Positions 18,481 to 26,476 of a DNA stretch of 64,000 nucleotides are shown here, piece by piece (the stretch's first letter is position 1; each line of letters opens with the position of its first letter). The position numbers and the translations under genes were made by a program. Origin of the DNA: Duganella sp. BJB476 (GTDB lineage: Bacteria; Pseudomonadota; Gammaproteobacteria; Burkholderiales; Burkholderiaceae_D). The stretch spans positions 2,046,001-2,110,000 of the forward strand of contig NZ_QVIO01000001.1 of assembly GCF_003416895.1 (NCBI RefSeq), written 5' to 3'. Under the pieces are notes generated by a model. The model saw only the letters and a list, made by a program, of their open reading frames with translations. It had not been told where the DNA came from and searched no databases.

Positions 18481-19403
18481 GCTGGACCAACCTGGCCAGG
18501 AATGGACGCATACTCGTGGTCGACGACGCCATGGAAAACATCCAGATCCTGCATCACGCCCTGCGCGACGAGCACGACGTGCTGTTCGCGCTGGACGGCG
18601 AGAAGGCGCTGGAAGTGGCGCTCGAGCAGCAACCCGACCTGATCCTGCTGGACGCGGTGATGCCCGGCATGGACGGTTACGCGGTGTGCGCGGCGCTGCG
18701 CAACTCGCCGCGGCTGCAGGACATCCCGGTGATCTTCGTCACCGCGCTGAGCCAGCCGGAAGACGAGACCCGCGCGCTGGAGGCCGGCGCGGTCGACTTC
18801 ATCAGCAAGCCCTTCAATGTGGCGGTGGTGCGCGCGCGCGTGCGCAGCCAGCTGACCATCAAGCGCCAGGCCGACGCCATGCGCGAGCTGAGCATGACCG
18901 ACGGCCTGACCGGCGTGGCCAACCGCCGCAGCTTCAACGACGCGCTGGAGGCCGAATGGCGGCGCTGCGCGCGCGCCGGCCTGCCGCTGTCGGTGATCAT
19001 GATCGACATCGACCACTTCAAGCTCTACAACGACAATTACGGCCACCAGGCGGGCGACCTGTGCCTGCAACAGGTGAGCGCGGCGATGGCGCGCTGCGCC
19101 GCGCGGCCGCAGGATTTGCTGGCCCGCTACGGCGGCGAGGAATTCATCCTGCTGCTGCCGCAGGAAGGGGCGGAAGGCGCCGACGTGGTGGCGCGCCGCA
19201 TCCTCGACGAGGTGCGCGGGCTGGCCATTCCGCACGCCGCCTCGCCGACCGCGCCGCACGTCTCGGCCAGCCTGGGCATCTGCACGGCGCTGCCGCCGCT
19301 GGACGCCAGCGGCGCCGACGCCGCGGTCCGGGTCGCCGACAGCCAGCTCTACCTGGCCAAACAGGGCGGGCGCGACCGCCACTGTGCGGCGCTGGCGCCC
19401 TAA
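18477..19403 (+). CDS. REC-GGDEF diguanylate cyclase response regulator
   Basis: A 308-residue protein with an N-terminal receiver domain (phospho-acceptor Asp59 in LILLDAVMPG). The GGDEF domain has an intact active site GGEEF at 219-223. The inhibitory site RxxD (Arg210-Asp213) is five residues upstream, so product inhibition by c-di-GMP is expected. It is predicted to make c-di-GMP when phosphorylated. The ATG overlaps the stop of the preceding hybrid kinase, which is the obvious partner and contains an HPt to pass phosphate on. Architecture matches WspR/PleD-like regulators. It is convergent with the MaoC gene, with only 28 bases between. Confidence 0.93.
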   Translation: MSWTNLARNGRILVVDDAMENIQILHHALRDEHDVLFALDGEKALEVALEQQPDLILLDAVMPGMDGYAVCAALRNSPRLQDIPVIFVTALSQPEDETRALEAGAVDFISKPFNVAVVRARVRSQLTIKRQADAMRELSMTDGLTGVANRRSFNDALEAEWRRCARAGLPLSVIMIDIDHFKLYNDNYGHQAGDLCLQQVSAAMARCAARPQDLLARYGGEEFILLLPQEGAEGADVVARRILDEVRGLAIPHAASPTAPHVSASLGICTALPPLDASGADAAVRVADSQLYLAKQGGRDRHCAALAP

Positions 19404-19431
19404 CCCCGCACAGCGGACGCCGGGGTCGGGC

Positions 19432-19884
19432 TCAGTAGCGGCGCATCACGAACTCGGCGACGCAGACCGGCTTGTCGCCGCCTTCGCGCTCGATCACCAC
19501 GCCCCACAGGATCTGGGCGCCGTCGGCGATATCGTCGATGGCGGCGATGGTCAGCCGCGCCCGCACCCGGCTGCCGACCGGCACCGGGGCCGGAAAGCGC
19601 ACCTTGTTCAGACCGTAGTTCAGGCCCATCGTCATGTCCACCATGTGCAGCGCGTTGACCAGCAGCGCCGGCAGCAACGCCAGCGTCAGGAAGCCGTGCG
19701 CCACCGTGGCGCCGTAGGGCGACTCGCGCGCCGCCCGTTCGGCGTCGGTGTGTATCCACTGGTGGTCACCGGTGGCGTCGGCGAACAGGTCGATGCGCGC
19801 CTGGGTGATGGCCACCCAGTCCGACACCGCCACCTCATTGCCGATCTCGGCCTTCATGGCCGCCAGGTTGGCGAAGCTGCGCAT
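19432..19884 (-). CDS. MaoC family (R)-hydratase-like protein
   Basis: A 150-residue hot-dog-fold protein. The segment DATGDHQWIHTDAERA is the MaoC/(R)-specific enoyl-CoA hydratase signature, with the catalytic Asp/His pair inside, followed by GATVAHGFLTLALLP. Such enzymes hydrate enoyl-CoA thioesters or act as small dehydratases. It is the last gene of a minus-strand operon with two acyl-CoA dehydrogenases. Its ATG overlaps the upstream stop by one base, so it probably performs the step after dehydrogenation in the same fatty-acid-like pathway. Confidence 0.9.
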   Translation of the reverse strand: MRSFANLAAMKAEIGNEVAVSDWVAITQARIDLFADATGDHQWIHTDAERAARESPYGATVAHGFLTLALLPALLVNALHMVDMTMGLNYGLNKVRFPAPVPVGSRVRARLTIAAIDDIADGAQILWGVVIEREGGDKPVCVAEFVMRRY

Positions 19885-21023
19885 CAGGAATGCTGCTGGA
19901 AGCCGCGCTGGGCGATGAAGCGCTCCAGGTGATGGTCGACATCACCCAGGCTCACCTCGATCATCGCCAGGCGCTTGAAGTGGTGCGCGGCCGGCAGCTC
20001 GTCGGTCACGCCCATGCCGCCGTGCAGCTGCACCGCCTGCTGGCCGAGGAACTTCGACGCCTGCCCGACCCGCACCTTGGCCGCCGACACCACGCGCCGG
20101 CGCTCCTCGGCGTCGCCGCAGGACATGCGGGCGGCCGCCAGCATCGCCATCGAACGGGCCTGCTCCAGGTGGATGTACATGTCGGCCATGCGGTGCTGCA
20201 AGGCCTGGAAGCCGCCGATCGGCGTGCCGAACTGCTTGCGCGTCTTCAGGTAGTCCAGGGTGGCGGCGAACAGCGCGTCCATCGCGCCCACCGCTTCGGC
20301 GCACAGCAGGCTGGCGCCGTAGTCGGCCGCCTCGTCCAACATCTCCCAGCCGCCGCCCAGCTTGCCCAGCAGCGCCGAGGCCGGCACCGCCACATGGCTG
20401 AACTGCACCGTGGCGGCGCGCTGGCCGTCGATGGTGCGGTAGTCGCGCACGATCACGCCGGGCGTATCGGCCGGCACCACGAACAGGCTGATGCCGTTGG
20501 TGTCGCGCTGGGCGCCGGCGCTGCGGGCCGAGACGATCAACGCGCCGGCCTGGGCGCCGTGGATCACCACGGTCTTGGTGCCGTCGATGCGGTAGCCTTC
20601 GCCGTTGATGCTGGCGATGGTCTTGATGTCCGACAGCTCATGGCGCGCATGCTTCTCGCCCAGCGCGCAGGCCAGCTTCAGTTCGCCGCTGGCGACTTCC
20701 TCCAGCAAGTGGTGCTGGTTGCCGGCCAGCTTGAGGAATTGCGCGCCCCACACGGTGGCGAAATATGGCTCGACCACCAGGCCGCGGCCGATCTCCTGCA
20801 TCACCACCCACAGGTCGACCGCGCTGCCGTTGAAGCCGCCCTGCTCTTCCGGCACCGGCAAGGCCGTCATGCCCAGTTCGACCAGCGTGCTCCAGGCCAC
20901 GTCCGAGACGCCGCTCTGCGAATGCACGATGCGCTGGCGCACGTCGAAGCCGTAATCCTTGTCGACCCAGCGGCGCAGCGCGTCGGCGAACTGCTGCTGT
21001 TCTTCTTTCAAATTAAAATCCAT
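19884..21023 (-). CDS. Acyl-CoA dehydrogenase (PimD-like small subunit type)
   Basis: A 379-residue flavoprotein of the acyl-CoA dehydrogenase superfamily. Visible landmarks are the N-terminal all-helical domain, the RKQFGTPIGGFQALQHRMADM helix of the C-terminal domain and the QLHGGMGVTDELPAAHHFKRL segment near residue 340, all family signatures. It lies 9 bases downstream of a second dehydrogenase gene. Paired dehydrogenases of this size are seen in pimeloyl-CoA (PimC/PimD) and related dicarboxylate or branched-acid pathways. The substrate is not determined by sequence. Confidence 0.9.
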   Translation of the reverse strand: MDFNLKEEQQQFADALRRWVDKDYGFDVRQRIVHSQSGVSDVAWSTLVELGMTALPVPEEQGGFNGSAVDLWVVMQEIGRGLVVEPYFATVWGAQFLKLAGNQHHLLEEVASGELKLACALGEKHARHELSDIKTIASINGEGYRIDGTKTVVIHGAQAGALIVSARSAGAQRDTNGISLFVVPADTPGVIVRDYRTIDGQRAATVQFSHVAVPASALLGKLGGGWEMLDEAADYGASLLCAEAVGAMDALFAATLDYLKTRKQFGTPIGGFQALQHRMADMYIHLEQARSMAMLAAARMSCGDAEERRRVVSAAKVRVGQASKFLGQQAVQLHGGMGVTDELPAAHHFKRLAMIEVSLGDVDHHLERFIAQRGFQQHS

Positions 21024-21032
21024 CGCTGCCCC

Positions 21033-22223
21033 TTACAGTCCCAGGATCATCTGGGTGATGATGTTTTTCTGAATCTCGTTCGAGCCGCCGTAGATCGACG
21101 TCTTGCGGAAATTGAAGTAGTAGCCGGCCAGCGGCGCGGCGGCGTCGTCGCCGGTGACGGCGTGGTCGGCCTTGCCTTCGAGGTAGTCGGTGTCGAACGG
21201 CAGCGCGTCCGGGCCCAGCGCCTCGACCATCAGCTCGGTCAGCAGCTGCTGGATCTCCGAGCCGCGCACCTTCAGCAGCGACGCCTCCGGTCCCGGCGCG
21301 TGCGATTCGCGCGTGATCACGCGCAGCACCGTGGTTTCCAGCGCCATCAATTCAATTTCGAGACTCGCCACCTTGGCGGCGTAGACCGGGTCTTGCAGCA
21401 GCGGCTTGCCGTGCTTGTAGTGCTCGGAGGCGATCTTCTTCAAGAACAGCAGTTCGCGCTTGGAGCGGCCGACCGCTGCGATGCCGGTGCGCTCGTGGCC
21501 CAGCAGGTACTTGGCGTAGGTCCAGCCCTTGTTTTCCTGGCCGATCAGGTTTTGCACCGGCACCTGGACGTTGTCGAAGAAGACTTCGTTCACCTCGTGG
21601 TCTTCGTCCAGCATGATGATGGGTCGCACGGTGATGCCCGGCGTCTTCATGTCGATCAGCAGGAAGGAGATGCCCTCCTGCTTGCGCACGGTGGAATCGG
21701 TGCGGACCAGGCAGAAGATCATGTCGGCGTGCTGGGCCAGCGTGGTCCAGGTCTTCTGGCCGTTGACGATGTAGTGGTCGCCGGAACGCTCGGCGGTGGT
21801 CTTCAGCGACGCCAGGTCGGAACCGGAGCCGGGCTCGGAGTAGCCCTGGCACCACCAGTCTTCGCAGCTGAGGATGCGCGGCAGATAGTGGGCCTTCTGC
21901 GCCTCGTTACCGAAGGCCATGATGACCGGCGCCACCATGTTGACGCCGAACGGCAGGATGGGCGGGGTACCGGCGCGGGCGCACTCTTCTTCCCAGATGT
22001 GGCGCTGGGTGGCGCTCCAGCCCGGACCGCCGTGCTCGACCGGCCAGGCCGGCGCGGCCCAGCCTTGTTTGGCGACGATCTGATGCCAGCGCACATAATC
22101 CTGGCGGCTCAGGCGCAGGTGGTTGCGGACTTTCTTCTGCAAATCGCTGGGCAGGTTAGCGTCGAGAAAGGCGCGCACCGTGTCACGAAACGCCAGATCC
22201 GCCGCCGTGTAGTTCAAATCCAT
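21033..22223 (-). CDS. Acyl-CoA dehydrogenase (PimC-like large subunit type)
   Basis: A 396-residue acyl-CoA dehydrogenase. The FAD/substrate-binding motif YSEPGSGSDLASLKTTA is intact, followed by the expected GxKTWTTLAQHAD strand. The C-terminal helical domain ends with YGGSNEIQKNIITQMIL, the usual flavin-contacting loop. A GGAGA ribosome site sits 3 bases before the ATG. It is the first gene of the three-gene operon with the second dehydrogenase and MaoC. A 25-bp inverted repeat lies about 125 bases upstream of its start. Confidence 0.91.
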   Translation of the reverse strand: MDLNYTAADLAFRDTVRAFLDANLPSDLQKKVRNHLRLSRQDYVRWHQIVAKQGWAAPAWPVEHGGPGWSATQRHIWEEECARAGTPPILPFGVNMVAPVIMAFGNEAQKAHYLPRILSCEDWWCQGYSEPGSGSDLASLKTTAERSGDHYIVNGQKTWTTLAQHADMIFCLVRTDSTVRKQEGISFLLIDMKTPGITVRPIIMLDEDHEVNEVFFDNVQVPVQNLIGQENKGWTYAKYLLGHERTGIAAVGRSKRELLFLKKIASEHYKHGKPLLQDPVYAAKVASLEIELMALETTVLRVITRESHAPGPEASLLKVRGSEIQQLLTELMVEALGPDALPFDTDYLEGKADHAVTGDDAAAPLAGYYFNFRKTSIYGGSNEIQKNIITQMILGL

Positions 22224-22349
22224 GCTGTCTCCATATTCTTATGACCCCGCTAAAAAAGCACGATCGTTCAAATAATTGTACCCGATATCCTGCTCTGCAT
22301 TGTGGCATTTTTAAAGGGCGACAGAATGGCGTTGTTTCCAAAACCAATG

Positions 22350-22434
22350 GGGGTCAAGTCTGACATTCGGACACAAGCTCGGCAGTAGCGGGCTGCCACG
22401 GTTGAACTCGTGTCCGAATGTCAGACTTGACCCC
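22350..22434. repeat. Perfect 25-bp inverted repeat with internal hairpin
   Basis: The left arm at 22350-22374 begins GGGGTCAAGTCTGACATTCG. The right arm at 22410-22434 is its exact reverse complement. The 35-base spacer holds a second small stem (GGCAG 22381-22385 with CTGCC 22393-22397). The element sits 8 bases beyond the stop of the GH16 glucanase and upstream of the dehydrogenase operon. There is no T-run on either side, so it is not a standard rho-independent terminator. No second copy was noticed in this window. It looks like a REP/MITE-like intergenic palindrome; its identity is unproven. Confidence 0.85.
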
Positions 22435-22442
22435 ACGTTGAC

Positions 22443-24257
22443 TTACTTCATGGTATAGCTTTGCTGCGCGGTGTCGACAGCGTAGTTATGGGCGGTATCC
22501 CAGTAGGTGAAGCTGTAGTTCACCACGTCGCCGATCTTCAGGCCGCTCGCGGTGTAGCTGTTGATGCCGGCGCTTTGCGTCATCCGCACGTTCATCTGGC
22601 CACCGGCGTTGACCGTGTAGTGCACGTCCGCCCAGCTACTGGAAGCAAGTGAGAACTTCAGCATGGTCGCGCTGGTTTGCTGCACGGCCGGGGTCGGGGT
22701 GGGCGTCGGAGTTGGTGTCGGCGTGGGGGTTGGCGTCGGAGTCGGCGTTGGGGTTGGAGTCGGCGTGGGCGTCGGAGTCGGCACGCCGGTATCCCAGACG
22801 ATATCGTCAATCGCCATCTGGAACGCCGAGCTCGGCAGTGCGGCGCCGTCGCTGGCGATCTGGAACAGGTCCAGCATCGACTGCAGGGCGATCTTGCTGC
22901 CGGCCAGGTCGGCCACCGGGATGGTCGCCGTGCCCCAGTCGCCATTGCGCACCAGGCCGTACGTGGTGGCGTTGGCCGGGAACTTGACCGCGTTCTGGTT
23001 GGTGTAGGTGTCCTGCACCCCCACCGTGAAGGCAACGTTGGCCGGAATCTTGATCTTCAGCTTCATGGTGCCGTTGCGGAAGTTGCTCATGTCCCGCGCC
23101 TGGCGCGATTCCACGCTGCCGCCGAACCACTGGCCCGGCGTGTTGAAGCTCCACGCCATCACATTACTGCCTTCATACGGCGGCAGGTTGCCCGGCGTGA
23201 CAGAAGCGTTGTTCCACACAAAAACGTCGGAGCTGGTACCCGCCACCAGCTTGTTGTTGACCACGGTGTTGTCGGTGAAGACGCCGAACTTGCCCACCTC
23301 CGGCGTGGTCTGGCTGCCCAGCTTGACCGTGCCCTTGCCGTCCAGCTGGTACACGCGCACATAGTCGACGTACATGGTGCCCGGCAGCGGCGCCGTCACC
23401 TGCCCCGGCGCGGCCGCGTCGGTGAAGTTGCCGCCGACGGCCAGGTTGAACAGCAGGTAGAACGGCGATTGCAGCGCGGTCGAATTGACCGGCAGCGGAT
23501 TGTTGTACATGTCGTACTCGACGCCGTTGTCCACCACGGTGAAGCGCATCTGCGTATCGGTCCAGTAAAGGCGATAAATGACGAAGCGGTTCGCCAGCGA
23601 CTGGCTCGGCGTGTACCAGTTCTTGGTCTGCCACGCGGTCGAAGCGGCGCAGCTTTCATTGCCCGGCACGCAGGCGGCCTGCTGCCAGGTGATGACGTTG
23701 GAGCCGGCGAAATTGTCGATCGCCGGGGTCGGACTGCCGGCCGCCGCGCGGCTGCTGGCCTTGTGGCCCATCTCGAGGATGTCGATCTCGCCGTTGCGCG
23801 GCCAGCTCTGCGGGCTCACGCCCAGCATCCACGCGGCCGGCCACAGGCCGATGCCCAGCTGCGGCGTCGCCATGCGGATCTCGACCATGCCGTACTGCAC
23901 CTGCACCTTGCCGAAGGAGCCGATTTTTCCGGAGGTGAAGACGTTGCTGCCCACCGTCTGGTTCTGCGCCTTGATCGCCAGCGCGCGCGTGTTCGGCTCG
24001 AACGGCACGTTGGCGATGGAGACGTTGTTGGGGCTGTAGTACTCCAGCTCCTGGTTGCCGTAGCCGCACAGGTTGATCTGGCAGCCGTTGCCATCCACCG
24101 CCGTCCACAGCGTGGTGTTGAGCGTGGCGCCGTTGAATTCCTCGGACCACAGCAAGGGGCCGATGACGGGACTGGTGACACTGGCCGACACTTGCGTGCC
24201 GTAGGCCATCAGGATGCCGGCGGCAACGGCGGACAGAACGAATTTCTGTTTATTCAC
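22443..24257 (-). CDS. GH16 endo-beta-1,3-glucanase (laminarinase-like) with PT linker and C-terminal module
   Basis: A secreted multidomain glycanase of 604 residues. A signal peptide is followed by a GH16 catalytic domain (about residues 35-310) with the active-site motif ExDxxE (Glu157, Asp159, Glu162 in NGEIDILEMG). A beta-sandwich-like domain follows (about 320-480), then a linker of 16 Pro alternating with Thr, and a C-terminal module of about 75 residues that may be a glucan-binding CBM (CBM56-like, tentative). I chose GTG 24257 because GAGGAG lies 9 bases upstream; an in-frame ATG at 24290 lacks such a site. A LacI-type operator lies about 230 bases upstream. Confidence 0.9.
   Translation of the reverse strand: MNKQKFVLSAVAAGILMAYGTQVSASVTSPVIGPLLWSEEFNGATLNTTLWTAVDGNGCQINLCGYGNQELEYYSPNNVSIANVPFEPNTRALAIKAQNQTVGSNVFTSGKIGSFGKVQVQYGMVEIRMATPQLGIGLWPAAWMLGVSPQSWPRNGEIDILEMGHKASSRAAAGSPTPAIDNFAGSNVITWQQAACVPGNESCAASTAWQTKNWYTPSQSLANRFVIYRLYWTDTQMRFTVVDNGVEYDMYNNPLPVNSTALQSPFYLLFNLAVGGNFTDAAAPGQVTAPLPGTMYVDYVRVYQLDGKGTVKLGSQTTPEVGKFGVFTDNTVVNNKLVAGTSSDVFVWNNASVTPGNLPPYEGSNVMAWSFNTPGQWFGGSVESRQARDMSNFRNGTMKLKIKIPANVAFTVGVQDTYTNQNAVKFPANATTYGLVRNGDWGTATIPVADLAGSKIALQSMLDLFQIASDGAALPSSAFQMAIDDIVWDTGVPTPTPTPTPTPTPTPTPTPTPTPTPTPTPTPAVQQTSATMLKFSLASSSWADVHYTVNAGGQMNVRMTQSAGINSYTASGLKIGDVVNYSFTYWDTAHNYAVDTAQQSYTMK
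22689..22781 (-). repeat. Hexanucleotide tandem repeat encoding a (Pro-Thr)n linker
   Basis: Thirty-one codons alternate Pro and Thr inside the GH16 gene. The six-base units vary at third positions, so this is a protein-level rather than a purely DNA-level repeat, but it is still prone to slippage in steps of six bases that keep the frame. On the plus strand it creates an artificial Val-Gly repeat reading frame, which is not a gene. The linker separates the catalytic half from the small C-terminal module. Confidence 0.9.
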
Positions 24258-24295
24258 AATGTATGACTCCTCGTATCCATACTTCCTCATTTCGA

Positions 24296-24313
24296 ACCGG
24301 ACGGCCGTCCGGT
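24296..24313. promoter_or_regulatory. 18-bp perfect palindrome in GH16 leader
   Basis: ACCGGACGGCCGTCCGGT is a perfect palindrome located 39 bases upstream of the chosen GTG start of the GH16 gene. On the transcript it could only form a tight hairpin with a minimal loop. As DNA it could be a protein-binding site. It lies inside the 230-base stretch between the LacI-type operator and the start codon, in which no gene is apparent. That same stretch also has a 7-bp stem (24406-24412 with 24419-24425) followed, in minus-strand sense, by a 7-base T-run at 24389-24395. The leader may therefore be structured. Function unproven. Confidence 0.4.
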
Positions 24314-24484
24314 CCGCACCTTCGCCGGCAATGCCGGCTATTCCGCTTGCGGTCAGGGAGCATGGAGCGCGGCGCGGCCCGGCGCGGCAAAAAAAGGGCG
24401 CAGGGACGCCTTCGCCACAAGGCGTTTCGCTTGTTGTTGCAGTCTCCGTGCCGACCGGGTCGTGGCCCGGACTGTGTCGCTGAT

Positions 24485-24510
24485 TAGAATTGGAAACGAT
24501 TCCAATTCTA
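24485..24510. promoter_or_regulatory. LacI-type operator upstream of GH16 glucanase
   Basis: Two perfect 11-base arms (TAGAATTGGAA and TTCCAATTCTA) flank the four bases ACGA, giving a core TTGGAAACGATTCCAA. The central CG with flanking GGAA/TTCC is the hallmark of LacI-family operators. Closely related sites (TGGAAGCGCTTCCA and TGGAAACGTTACCA) stand upstream of the GH5 glucanase at 43574-43609, which strongly suggests one regulator for both. The remaining A/T-rich bases 24511-24570 between this site and the SDR stop hold no gene. Confidence 0.72.
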
Positions 24511-24570
24511 TGTTCAAAATATATTCTGATTAATATTTTTTGTCAACGAAGACGCGCAAGCGTGTGCAAC

Positions 24571-25305
24571 TTACTTTTTGCGGACGCGTTTGAGGAATAC
24601 CGGGAGTCGATTGAAGATACCGACCAAGGCGTGCATCTGCCAAGGAAAGACGCAGCGCTCGTCGCGCCGGGCGATGGCGGCGGCGATGCGCCGCACCGCC
24701 TCCTGCTCGGACATCAGGAAGGGCTTGCGGCCGGCGTCGCCATCATTCAGTTCGCGCAGGCGCGCGGTGTCGACGTAGCCGGGGACGATCACCGTGACGT
24801 CGACGCCGAACGGCGCCAGCGCCTTGCGGTAGGCGTCGCAGATGGCGATGGCGGCGCGCTTGCTGGCACTGTACAAAGAGCCGCCCGGATAGTCCTGCTG
24901 CAAACCGGCGATGGACGCCACCGCCACCAACTGGCCCTGCCCGCGCGCCATCATGGCCTCGGCGGCCGCGCTGAAGGCGTGATCGAGACCGCCCACATTC
25001 ACCCGCAACACCGGCAAGGTGCTGGAAGGGTCGAGCGCGATCGCGGCGGCGTCGGTGTACTGGCCGGCGGTGACGATCAACAGGTCCAGGCCATCGGCCG
25101 CCACCAGCGCCACCGTGCGCGCCACCGCCGCGCGGTCGGCGATATCGCAGGCGTGGACGCTGATGCGCTTCTCCTCCAACAGCGGGGAACCATCCAGCTT
25201 GTGCGGATGCCGCCCGCAGATGGCGACGCGCGCGCCCTGCCGCCAGTAATGCTGCGCCAGTCCCAGGCCGATGCCACTGGTGCCTCCGATGATCATGACG
25301 TTCAT
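24571..25305 (-). CDS. Short-chain dehydrogenase/reductase (SDR)
   Basis: A 244-residue classical SDR. The cofactor-binding GGTSGIG motif is at residues 7-13, a basic CGRHPHK stretch after beta-strand 2 suggests NADP(H) preference, and the catalytic residues are Ser131, Tyr145 and Lys149 (YSASK). The C-terminus ends in a hydrophobic and basic tail (FNRLPVFLKRVRKK) that might associate with the membrane. Its ATG overlaps the stop of the patatin-like gene (ATGA), so both are made together, divergently from the ynbD-like gene. A role as a lipid-intermediate oxidoreductase is inferred from context. Confidence 0.88.
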   Translation of the reverse strand: MNVMIIGGTSGIGLGLAQHYWRQGARVAICGRHPHKLDGSPLLEEKRISVHACDIADRAAVARTVALVAADGLDLLIVTAGQYTDAAAIALDPSSTLPVLRVNVGGLDHAFSAAAEAMMARGQGQLVAVASIAGLQQDYPGGSLYSASKRAAIAICDAYRKALAPFGVDVTVIVPGYVDTARLRELNDGDAGRKPFLMSEQEAVRRIAAAIARRDERCVFPWQMHALVGIFNRLPVFLKRVRKK

Positions 25306-26435
25306 GTGGAAGCCTTGTTGTGCTTATCTTCGTTGCGCATCACGGTCTGGCGGCCTTGCGCGGCCAGCTCGTAAGCCTCCTGCGCACGCCGATAACCATA
25401 TAGCCATTGGGTTTCCACGTCGGCCACGTATTGTTCGTAACTAGCCGGCGCCACCAACTGCACGCGATTGTTGCGCCACGCGATGCGCTTCTGGACGCCG
25501 GTGCCGCGCAAGGCCTCGCTGACGTCGGAGGTATCGATCCACACATCGACCGACTGGCCGTGCACATGCCGCAGGCGCTGATTGGCGTCGAAGCCGAACA
25601 CCGAGCGCAAGGCGGGAATCGCGGTGAACTGGTCGTAGGACTGCTTCATCTCCATGCTGATGTGCTGCGCCAGGCATTGCGCCAGCTCGATCGGGAACAG
25701 GTCGATCACGCCGCCGGTGTAGTCGGCGCCGCCGGCGGATTGGCAGCGGAAATAAACCATGTCGGCAATCGAGATGCGGGCCGCGTCGGCCAGAGGCATC
25801 GCGGTGTCGATCTCCAGCTCGTGCGCGACCGCGTTGGTCCAGCCGTCACGGCCGATGGCCGATGGCTGGCCGGCCGCCAGCGCGGCGATGCGCGCGTCGC
25901 CGAACAAGGTGACGCGATAAATAGCGCGGCCTTGCCGCAACTGGCCTACTTCGCCGGGAGCGAACAGCAGCTTGCCGCCGAGGATGGCCAGCGCCGGCGC
26001 GGACGCGGATGCCGGCATCGGCTCCGGCGGCAACGGCAGCACCGGCGGAATCTCGAACAGGTAGTCGTTGAACAGGTCTGGAATGTGCGCCGCCCTCGCG
26101 CCGTTCAAGCGCCGCAGCGCGATGCTGGTCACCGCCCGCAGCGGCGTGGCGCGCGGGCCGGAGCGCAGGCCGCTGAAAAATTCGTACATCCGCGGCGACG
26201 CCAGCCAGGCCTTGCGCGCCGCGCTATCCGGCAGGTTGCGGATGATGGCGCCGGCCACCGAGCCGCCACAGGTGGCCAGCAACAGGTCCGGCTCCTGGCC
26301 GGCGTCGATGGCCGCCGCGTGCATGCCGAGGTAGTAGCCGAAGCGGAAGCCGCCTCCGGCCAGCACCATGCATCGTTGGTAGCGTTGATCTGGTTGGTCT
26401 GGTTGGTCTCGCGCGGCGTCGGTCATGCGTGACAT
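25302..26435 (-). CDS. Patatin-like phospholipase family protein with altered catalytic motifs
   Basis: A 377-residue protein with the patatin oxyanion loop GGGFRFGYYLG near residues 27-37. A nucleophile-elbow-like CGGSVAG around Ser59 follows. The usual GxSxG reads GGSVA-G, and the region where the catalytic Asp-Gly-Gly/Ala normally stands reads DYTGGV. Hydrolase activity is therefore uncertain. I chose the ATG at 26435 (an upstream in-frame start at 26495 would run into the divergent gene); ATG 26426 is also possible. It is coupled to the SDR gene and shares a 41-base intergenic region with the ynbD-like gene, which suggests a part in the same lipid pathway. Confidence 0.75.
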   Translation of the reverse strand: MSRMTDAARDQPDQPDQRYQRCMVLAGGGFRFGYYLGMHAAAIDAGQEPDLLLATCGGSVAGAIIRNLPDSAARKAWLASPRMYEFFSGLRSGPRATPLRAVTSIALRRLNGARAAHIPDLFNDYLFEIPPVLPLPPEPMPASASAPALAILGGKLLFAPGEVGQLRQGRAIYRVTLFGDARIAALAAGQPSAIGRDGWTNAVAHELEIDTAMPLADAARISIADMVYFRCQSAGGADYTGGVIDLFPIELAQCLAQHISMEMKQSYDQFTAIPALRSVFGFDANQRLRHVHGQSVDVWIDTSDVSEALRGTGVQKRIAWRNNRVQLVAPASYEQYVADVETQWLYGYRRAQEAYELAAQGRQTVMRNEDKHNKAST

Positions 26436-26476
26436 AATGCACCAATTACAACGTTTTTCACAAGGACAGGACGACA

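Noticed and set aside
19403..19432. Hairpin between the diguanylate cyclase and MaoC genes
   Set aside because: ACCCCG and CGGGGT can pair, but the stem is short and has no T-run on either strand.
22350..22434. Insertion-sequence end or CRISPR repeat for the inverted repeat
   Set aside because: No transposase, no target-site duplication that I can see, and no regular repeat-spacer series.
22663..23007. Val-Gly repeat frame on the plus strand
   Set aside because: It is the antisense of the Pro-Thr linker and nearby GH16 coding sequence.
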